Position numbers and translations under genes: made by a program. A stretch of 10,752 nt of DNA from Azoarcus sp. (lineage in GTDB: Bacteria > Pseudomonadota > Gammaproteobacteria > Burkholderiales > Rhodocyclaceae): assembly GCA_031282905.1 (NCBI GenBank), contig JAITCV010000081.1, positions 1 through 10,752 of the forward strand, read 5' to 3'. The notes under the pieces were generated by a model that was not told where the DNA came from, did not search any database, and worked only from the letters and a program-made list of their open reading frames with translations. Positions within the stretch are counted from its first letter, which is position 1, and the number at the start of each line of letters is the position of its first letter. This document shows, piece after piece, positions 6,408-10,752 of the stretch.

Positions 6408-7070
6408 ATGGATGCCCTTGACACCCCGGATACCGTCGTTACCACCGATTGTTGTTCACGGGCGCGCGCCCGTGCGGACGCGCGACGCGCCCGCATACTC
6501 GACGCGGCGGCAACCTGTTTCCGCGCCCACGGATTCCACGGCGCGAGCATCGCCCGCATCTCGCGACTGGCGGGCATGAGCGCGGGACACATTTATCATT
6601 ATTTCGCGAACAAGGAAGCGATCATCGCCGCCATCGTCCAGCGTGACCTCGAACGCGTGCTCATGATATCGGCGGAAATGCGCGTGGCCCGCGATATCGG
6701 CGAAGCGATCATCGGCCGCGTGGCGATGGGGGTAACCGACAACCTGGATGCCGATGTTGCCGCGCTCAAGCTCGAAATCGTTGCCGAGGCCGCGCGCAAT
6801 CCGCTGGTGGCGCGGGTGGTGCGGGCGGCGGACTGCTGCTGCATGGCGAGCCTGGTCGAAACCTTGCGGAGCGCCCGCCGCGCCAGTGGCAAGAGCGATG
6901 ACGACGCCCTGCAGACGGCGATGAGCGAAGTCATCGCCGCCATGTTCGAGGGGCTGATGGTACGGGCCATTCGCAACCCCAACCTCGACCATGCGCGGGT
7001 AATCGCGATGATGCAGCACGTCCTGCGCCATTTGATCGCCGACCCGCAATGGGGGCGGCAGGAAAGCTGA
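6408..7070 (+). CDS. TetR/AcrR-family transcriptional repressor of the efflux operon
   Basis: This is a ligand-responsive DNA-binding repressor, presumably controlling the divergent pump operon. From ATG 6408 it is 220 aa, normal for the family. The N-terminal helix-turn-helix spans residues ~29-73: RARILDAAATCFRAHGF, then ASIARISRLAGMSAGHIYHYFANKEAI, with the family's characteristic recognition-helix pattern and Y-x-Y/H-F-x-x-K-E end. The ligand domain is not recognisable to subtype. An in-frame ATG at 6321 would add 29 mainly hydrophobic residues that TetR proteins do not carry, and it overlaps the operator, so I prefer 6408, although neither start has a good Shine-Dalgarno sequence. Unusual are the cysteines: C15-C16 and C143-C144-C145, plus C37. 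Regulation by its own operator is likely. It ends 224 bp before the phosphatase gene, and no convincing terminator was found after it. Confidence 0.9.
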   Translation: MDALDTPDTVVTTDCCSRARARADARRARILDAAATCFRAHGFHGASIARISRLAGMSAGHIYHYFANKEAIIAAIVQRDLERVLMISAEMRVARDIGEAIIGRVAMGVTDNLDADVAALKLEIVAEAARNPLVARVVRAADCCCMASLVETLRSARRASGKSDDDALQTAMSEVIAAMFEGLMVRAIRNPNLDHARVIAMMQHVLRHLIADPQWGRQES

Positions 7071-7144
7071 AAGTGCGTTTCCTGCCCCATTTTCCACGCT
7101 TCGAAAAGCAGTTTTTCCACGATGGGACAAAACGTATGAACGGC

Positions 7145-7176
7145 CCTGTTGGTGCACAATATATGCTGCCAACAGG
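7145..7176. repeat. Perfect 8-bp inverted repeat upstream of the PP2C gene
   Basis: CCTGTTGG (7145-7152) and CCAACAGG (7169-7176) are exact inverted arms around a 16-nt AT-containing centre. Inside them GCA (7154-7156) and TGC (7164-7166) can also pair. The repeat ends one base before a TAAAAT hexamer (7178-7183). It could be a regulator site overlapping a promoter or an RNA hairpin. There is no T-run after it, so it is not a standard terminator. Confidence 0.5.
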
Positions 7177-7177
7177 C

Positions 7178-7183
7178 TAAAAT
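7178..7183 (+). promoter_or_regulatory. Possible -10 box for the PP2C-FHA pair
   Basis: TAAAAT matches the -10 consensus at 5 of 6 positions and lies 112 bp before the phosphatase start. No acceptable -35 is found at 16-18 bp, where the sequence reads GCACAATA. Expression would therefore need an activator, possibly acting through the adjacent inverted repeat. This is the only promoter-like element I could find in the 7071-7294 gap. Confidence 0.3.
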
Positions 7184-7294
7184 ACGCGGCGCCCTGCTCT
7201 TGCCCGAGCCAGGACGTGAATCTTCGCCCCCTGCCTTTTCCGGAAGCTGATGGCCGAAACCCGGCTGGTTTTATGATGAACACAAAGAGACGCA

Positions 7295-8053
7295 ATGATG
7301 CCGAATGACGATGAAGCGTCGATGGACGCGGCACTCGAATGTGCCGCGCACACGCATGTCGGACGGGTTCGCAACCGCAACGAAGATTCTCTGTGGGTCG
7401 ACCGGGAACGCGGCTGGCTGTTGCTGGCCGATGGCATGGGCGGGCATAGCGCGGGAGATGTGGCATCCACGCTGGCGATCAGCCATGCGCTGGATCACCT
7501 GCGCAAGGCCTCGCCCACGGAATATGCGACAGTCGAAGGCCGTGCCCGCTTGCTCGTCAAGAGCATCGACAATGCCAACACCGCGATCCGTCAAGCCGCC
7601 AATGGCGATCTCATGGGGTCGACCTTCGTGGGCGCGCTGCTCGCATCGGGCGAAATGGTTTATGCGCACATCGGCGATTCACGCCTGTACCTGTTGCGCG
7701 CGGGCGTGCTCACGCAACTGACGCAGGACCACACCTTGGTGCAGGAATACGTCAGTTCAGGACAGATCACCCCCGAAATGGCGCAGAATCATCCGTATCG
7801 CGGGCTCCTGACCCGCGGACTCGGGATAGAAGAAGACGTGGAAGCCGTAACCGGAACATGCGTCCTATCCCCTGGCGACCGGGTGCTGCTGTGTTCCGAT
7901 GGCCTCACCGACATGGTCGATGAAGACGAAATAGCCGCGCTGCTCGGCGCTTTGCTCACCCCGACGGAAATCGCCGTGAGCCTAGTAGACGCAGCCAATA
8001 CCCATGGCGGACGCGATAACATATCTGTCATCGTTGCATGGTTTTCCGCCTAG
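7295..8053 (+). CDS. PP2C-family serine/threonine protein phosphatase (Stp1/PppA type)
   Basis: This is a cytoplasmic metal-dependent phosphatase that removes phosphate from Ser/Thr of proteins. The product is 252 aa, the size of bacterial single-domain PP2Cs. All core motifs are in order: VGRVRNRNEDS with the metal-ligand Asp31, LLLADGMGGHSAGD (Asp46-Gly47), the GSTFVGALL strand (~108), AHIGDSRLYLLR (~125-135), LTQDHTLVQEYV (~142-153), LLTRGLG (~171), LLCSDGLTDMV with Asp202, and GGRDNISVIV with Asp241. No residue known to be needed is missing. The start at ATG 7295, with a second ATG at 7298, has an AAAGAGA ribosome site just upstream. It lies 54 bp before an FHA protein on the same strand, the usual partnership in phospho-threonine signalling. 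The matching kinase is not in the window. Confidence 0.95.
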   Translation: MMPNDDEASMDAALECAAHTHVGRVRNRNEDSLWVDRERGWLLLADGMGGHSAGDVASTLAISHALDHLRKASPTEYATVEGRARLLVKSIDNANTAIRQAANGDLMGSTFVGALLASGEMVYAHIGDSRLYLLRAGVLTQLTQDHTLVQEYVSSGQITPEMAQNHPYRGLLTRGLGIEEDVEAVTGTCVLSPGDRVLLCSDGLTDMVDEDEIAALLGALLTPTEIAVSLVDAANTHGGRDNISVIVAWFSA

Positions 8054-8107
8054 GCTCATTATTACAGACCGCGCGCAGCGTGTGCGACGCGCCAAACGAC
8101 TGGATGG

Positions 8108-8851
8108 ATGCAGGGAATGCCGAAGTTAATCCTCAGCATGGACGGGCTGGTACTCAAGGAAATCGTGCTCAGCAAGGAGCGCACCTTGATCGGGCGCAAG
8201 CCAAATAATGATATTCAGATAGACAACCTTTCCATCAGCGGCCAGCACGCCGTAATCACCACCATCCTCGACGATGCCTTCCTGGAAGACCTGAACAGCA
8301 CCAACGGCACCTATGTCAATGGCCAACCGGTCAAGAAACACGTGCTGCACAACAACGACGTCATCGAACTCGGCAAATACCGCATCAAATACCTGGTCGA
8401 TACCGCGACGCCGGGCGTCTCGGCAACCGAACTGATCGACACCGCCGCGCTCAAGCCTTTCATCGCCGACACGCTCAACCAGACCGAATCCACGCCCGTC
8501 GCATCGAGCGGCGTCGCGCGCACCCAGGTACTTTCCGCCGACGAACGCAACGCCGCCTCGACCGCCTCGCTCGGCCACATGCTGGAAAATCTGGGTGTCA
8601 TTCAGGTATTGAGCGGCCCCAACGTCGGGCGTGAATTGGAACTCTCCAAGCCCGTCACCACCCTGGGCAAACCCGGCTTCCAGGTCGTGGTCATCACTCG
8701 CCGCGAGCAAGGTTATTTCATCACCCATGTCGAAGGCCGCATCGCCCCCAAGGTCAATGGCGCATCCCTGGATGCCCAGGCGCACAGACTCGAAAACCAC
8801 GACATCATCGAGGTGGCCGGGGTCAAGATGGAATTCTTCATCCGTTCGTGA
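8108..8851 (+). CDS. FHA-domain protein with two FHA modules, the second atypical
   Basis: FHA domains bind phosphothreonine peptides, so this is probably a cytoplasmic adaptor read out by the neighbouring PP2C phosphatase and an unseen kinase. The product is 247 aa. The N-terminal FHA domain (residues ~5-100) has the full signature: TLIGRKPNNDIQIDN (Gly29-Arg30), SISGQHA (Ser44, His47) and LNSTNGTYVNGQPV (Asn66-Gly67, Asn71-Gly72). A Ser/Thr/Ala-rich linker (~105-160) contains ARTQVLS, a conceivable phosphorylation site. The C-terminal part (~163-247) again has an FHA outline: GPNVGRELELSKPVTTLGKPG, VVVITRREQGYFI, KVNGASL and HDIIEVAGVKMEFF. However, it has Gly-Lys instead of Gly-Arg and lacks the Ser-x-x-His loop, so it probably does not bind phosphothreonine in the usual way. 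The start could be ATG 8108 or ATG 8117, the latter giving MPKLILSMDG; neither has a clear ribosome site. Confidence 0.9.
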   Translation: MQGMPKLILSMDGLVLKEIVLSKERTLIGRKPNNDIQIDNLSISGQHAVITTILDDAFLEDLNSTNGTYVNGQPVKKHVLHNNDVIELGKYRIKYLVDTATPGVSATELIDTAALKPFIADTLNQTESTPVASSGVARTQVLSADERNAASTASLGHMLENLGVIQVLSGPNVGRELELSKPVTTLGKPGFQVVVITRREQGYFITHVEGRIAPKVNGASLDAQAHRLENHDIIEVAGVKMEFFIRS

Positions 8852-9284
8852 GCGTACAGCGGCCAGCCAAAGGCTGCCGGGCACCGCTGTTACCATCCTG
8901 TTGGACAAACCTGTTTTTACCGCTGAATCTCCCAGACAGCATCAGACTGTCAGGATGCGGAAACGCATTGTTCCAGCCTATGCACATAACGAACGCAACG
9001 CAAAACTTCAAGAATGCAAAAACAATCCGGATGAATTGAAAGACACAACCGAATCACATCGATGCAGGACACGAGGTCAAATGATTGATGAAAAAATGGA
9101 CAAGCCTTTTTATCGATTTATCGATTTGCCGGACACGACATGGCTGCCGAACCACACAACTTTACCCATTCGTTGGTGACGAATCAGGTGAGGCAACAAG
9201 CGCGCTTGCTGATGCTGTTGGCAAACTCATCGCCATGAACATCCCCCAGAACAAAGCGGGCTTCAAGCCTGTACCGGCTCCACG
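8852..9284. other. 433-bp AT-richer intergenic region before rfaP
   Basis: I recognise no conserved gene here. The stretch is less GC-rich than its surroundings, most clearly at 8980-9130. Besides the stem-loop at its start it holds a tandem 8-bp repeat TTTATCGA (9109-9124) and a 12-bp perfect palindrome CAAGCGCGCTTG (9197-9208). Two small overlapping ORFs follow a GAGGT ribosome-site-like sequence (9073-9077): 32 codons from ATG 9081 to the stop at 9179, and 66 codons from ATG 9088 whose stop at 9288 overlaps the rfaP ATG in an ATGA. Neither resembles a known protein. The promoter for the LPS kinases should lie here. TTGATG (9085-9090) and TTTTAT (9108-9113), with a 17-bp spacer, is the best but weak candidate. 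Confidence 0.5.
8857..8889 (+). terminator. Nested stem-loop after the FHA gene; possible terminator without T-run
   Basis: Outer arms CAGCGG (8857-8862) and CCGCTG (8884-8889) enclose a tight inner hairpin CAGCC-AAA-GGCTG (8864-8876), beginning 6 bp after the FHA stop. The next bases are TTACC, and the first run of five T comes only at about 8917. It may end or stabilise the PP2C-FHA transcript, but it is not a canonical intrinsic terminator. Confidence 0.35.
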
Positions 9285-10121
9285 ATGAAGCCTGACGCCA
9301 TACTCCGCCCGCCGTTCGAGCGCCTGTGGGCCGGGCAGGACCCCTTCGCGGCGGTCGACGCCCTGCATGGAAAAGTGTTCCGCGAACTCGAAGGCCGCCG
9401 CACCTTCCGTGTCGAAATCGCCGGGCGGGCTTATTTCGTCAAGATTCATCACGGCGTGGGGTGGGGCGAAATTCTCAAGAACCTCGCCTGCCTGCGCCTG
9501 CCGGTACTGGGCGCGGCAAACGAATGGCGCGCCATCGCCCGCCTCGACACCCTCGGCGTCGGCGTGCCGAGCGCGGCGGCTTTCGGCCAGCGCGGCGCAA
9601 ACCCCGCCCGCCTCCACTCCTTTCTGGTAACCGAAGAACTGGCCCCCACGGTGAGCCTGGAAGATTTCTGCCGCGACTGGCCCATCGCGCCGCCACCGCC
9701 CGCGCTCAAGCGCGCGCTCATCGCCCGGGTCGCCGACATGGCGCGGCGCATGCATGAAGGCGGGGTAAATCACCGCGACTTCTACCTCTGCCACTTCCTG
9801 CTCCACACCCATCCCGCCCCCGCGCCCGGCGACCTGCGCCTATCCATCATCGACCTGCATCGCGCCCAGATTCGCGCCCGCACCCCGCGTCGCTGGCGCG
9901 ACAAGGATCTGGCCGGGCTGTATTTTTCCGCGCTCGATATCGGCCTGACCCGGCGCGACCGCCTGCGTTTCCTCGCCGCCTATTTCGACCGTCCATGGCG
10001 CGAAATCCTGAGCACCGAAGCGGCGCTCATTGCCCACCTCGAACGCGAAGCCGCCCGTCTGCGCCAACGCTACCTGCGCAAATACGCTCCGCCGCCAAGG
10101 CACGAAAAGGAGCCATCATGA
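9285..10121 (+). CDS. rfaP: Lipopolysaccharide core heptose(I) kinase RfaP/WaaP
   Basis: RfaP phosphorylates the first L-glycero-D-manno-heptose of the LPS inner core at the cytoplasmic face of the inner membrane, using ATP. These phosphates help pack the outer membrane against hydrophobic drugs. The product is 278 aa, close to the usual ~265-270. It follows the Pseudomonas WaaP pattern throughout: FERLWAGQDPF, ELEGRRTFRVE, then AYFVKIHHGVGWGEILKNL with the presumed ATP lysine Lys53, NPARLHSFLVTEELAPTVSLEDF, GVNHRDFYLCHFLLH with the catalytic Asp165, LSIIDLHRAQ with the metal-site Asp190, and RRWRDKDLAGLYFSALDIGLTRRD. The ATG lies in an ATGA overlap with a small doubtful ORF. The stop overlaps the next kinase gene in another ATGA, so the two kinases are translationally coupled. 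Confidence 0.95.
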   Translation: MKPDAILRPPFERLWAGQDPFAAVDALHGKVFRELEGRRTFRVEIAGRAYFVKIHHGVGWGEILKNLACLRLPVLGAANEWRAIARLDTLGVGVPSAAAFGQRGANPARLHSFLVTEELAPTVSLEDFCRDWPIAPPPPALKRALIARVADMARRMHEGGVNHRDFYLCHFLLHTHPAPAPGDLRLSIIDLHRAQIRARTPRRWRDKDLAGLYFSALDIGLTRRDRLRFLAAYFDRPWREILSTEAALIAHLEREAARLRQRYLRKYAPPPRHEKEPS

Positions 10122-10752
10122 GCGGCTGGCGGCTCCTCCCGCCCTTCGACCACGGCACGACCGCGCGCGCGTTCGCCTCGCTCGACACCGTGTTCGCACT
10201 CGACGGCGAACGCATTTCGCGCGATCCGCAAAGCGAAGTCATCCGCGTCACCCTCGACGGCGCGCGCTATTACGTCAAGCGTTACCACCGCGCGGGCAAG
10301 AACCCCCTGCGGCGCTGGCTGGGACGGCCGCGGGTCGAAGCCGAATGGGAAAACCTCCTCGCATTCGCCGCCTGGGGGCTGCCGACCGCCGCCATCGTCG
10401 GCCATGGCCTGGAACGGCGCTGGGGCGCATTCCGCCGCGGCGCGTTGATCACCCGCGAACTCGACGGCGTCTCCGACCTCGCCCAACTCGCCCGCGAGCG
10501 CGATCCCCGTCTACGCTCGCCCGCCTGGCTTGCCGCGCTCATCGGCCAAGTTGCGCACATCACCCGAACCTTGCACGCCCACCGTTTCACCCACAACGAC
10601 CTCAAATGGCGCAACCTGTTGGTCGATGACGGCATGCCACCCGCGCTCTACCTCATCGACTGCCCCAGCGGCCAACACTGGCCGGGGCCTTTCCTGCGCT
10701 ACCGCATCGTCAAGGATCTCGCCTGTCTCGACAAAGTCGCCCGCCAGCAACT
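10118..10752 (+). CDS. LPS core kinase, InaA/WapP-like (partial, runs off right edge)
   Basis: This is a second small kinase of the RfaP/InaA/KdO-kinase group, probably modifying another sugar of the LPS core; the closest described relative I recognise is WapP of Pseudomonas. The first 211 codons are visible, with no stop before the window ends. Kinase features are SEVIRVTLDGARYYVKRYH with the ATP lysine Lys54, RPRVEAEWENLLAFAAWGLP with the helix-C Glu, RRGALITRELDG, the catalytic loop FTHNDLKWRNLLV (Asp161, Asn166), and LIDCPSG, where Asp181-Cys replaces the Asp-Phe of ordinary kinases. The sequence continues RIVKDLACLDKVARQQ. The start is ATG 10118 with a strong AAGGAG (10107-10112) 5 nt upstream, overlapping the rfaP stop by 4 nt. 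More LPS-core genes are likely beyond the right edge. Confidence 0.9.
   Translation, partial: MSGWRLLPPFDHGTTARAFASLDTVFALDGERISRDPQSEVIRVTLDGARYYVKRYHRAGKNPLRRWLGRPRVEAEWENLLAFAAWGLPTAAIVGHGLERRWGAFRRGALITRELDGVSDLAQLARERDPRLRSPAWLAALIGQVAHITRTLHAHRFTHNDLKWRNLLVDDGMPPALYLIDCPSGQHWPGPFLRYRIVKDLACLDKVARQQ

Noticed and set aside
7090..7121. Direct repeat TTTTCCACG (7090-7098 and 7113-7121) after the TetR gene
   Set aside because: Two 9-bp copies 23 bp apart, without symmetry or promoter relation, are too little to call a site. The nearby CCCAT/ATGGG pairing is too weak for a terminator.
6456..7466. A 336-codon minus-strand frame across the TetR gene and the following gap
   Set aside because: It is a shadow of the TetR and PP2C coding regions; the translation has no recognisable family features.
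8126..8908. A 260-codon minus-strand frame opposite the FHA gene
   Set aside because: It is the reverse-strand image of a clear FHA coding sequence, with Asp/Val/Gly-rich composition typical of such shadows.
8848..9039. A 63-codon plus-strand ORF after the FHA gene
   Set aside because: It starts inside the FHA coding end without a ribosome site, runs through the stem-loop and shows no protein-like pattern.

Overview
The window is GC-rich and tightly packed, and it looks like the chromosome of a proteobacterium, most likely a betaproteobacterium. The evidence is an AcrB/MexB-type tripartite RND pump, LPS-core kinases of the WaaP/WapP type, an FHA protein of a kind I associate with betaproteobacteria, and dense G/C third positions. 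The taxonomic placement is inference.

Left edge (1-423, minus strand): the remains of a type I-E CRISPR-Cas locus. The first 52 codons of cas2 (type I-E form) run off the left edge. Overlapping its start is a 94-codon ORF that is not a normal gene. Its last ~42 residues are the C-terminal tail of Cas1e, and the ~38 residues before them resemble a piece of the Cas3 helicase. In a standard operon (cas3-cse1-cse2-cas7-cas5-cas6e-cas1-cas2) these pieces lie several kb apart, so this looks like the scar of a large internal deletion. It would have removed the rest of Cas3, all of Cascade and the Cas1 active site. This is the most noteworthy observation in the window.

Centre-left (434-7070): a complete RND multidrug efflux operon on the minus strand. 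Its order is periplasmic adaptor (6199-5003), inner-membrane RND pump (4990-1832), outer-membrane lipoprotein channel (1828-434). A divergent TetR-family regulator lies on the plus strand. The regulator and pump promoters appear to be interlocked: one perfect 16-bp palindrome (6306-6321) supplies a TAGAAT -10 hexamer to both strands, so one bound repressor could shut both. The pump operon ends only 10 bp before the CRISPR remnant, with no visible terminator between them.

Centre-right (7071-8851, plus strand): a 224-bp gap holding a perfect inverted repeat, then a PP2C-family Ser/Thr phosphatase and a two-FHA-domain protein. Together they form a phospho-signalling pair whose kinase is not in the window.

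Right (8852-10752, plus strand): a relatively AT-rich 433-bp intergenic region with stem-loops and doubtful small ORFs. It is followed by LPS-core kinase rfaP/waaP and a translationally coupled second LPS kinase (WapP-like) that runs off the right edge.
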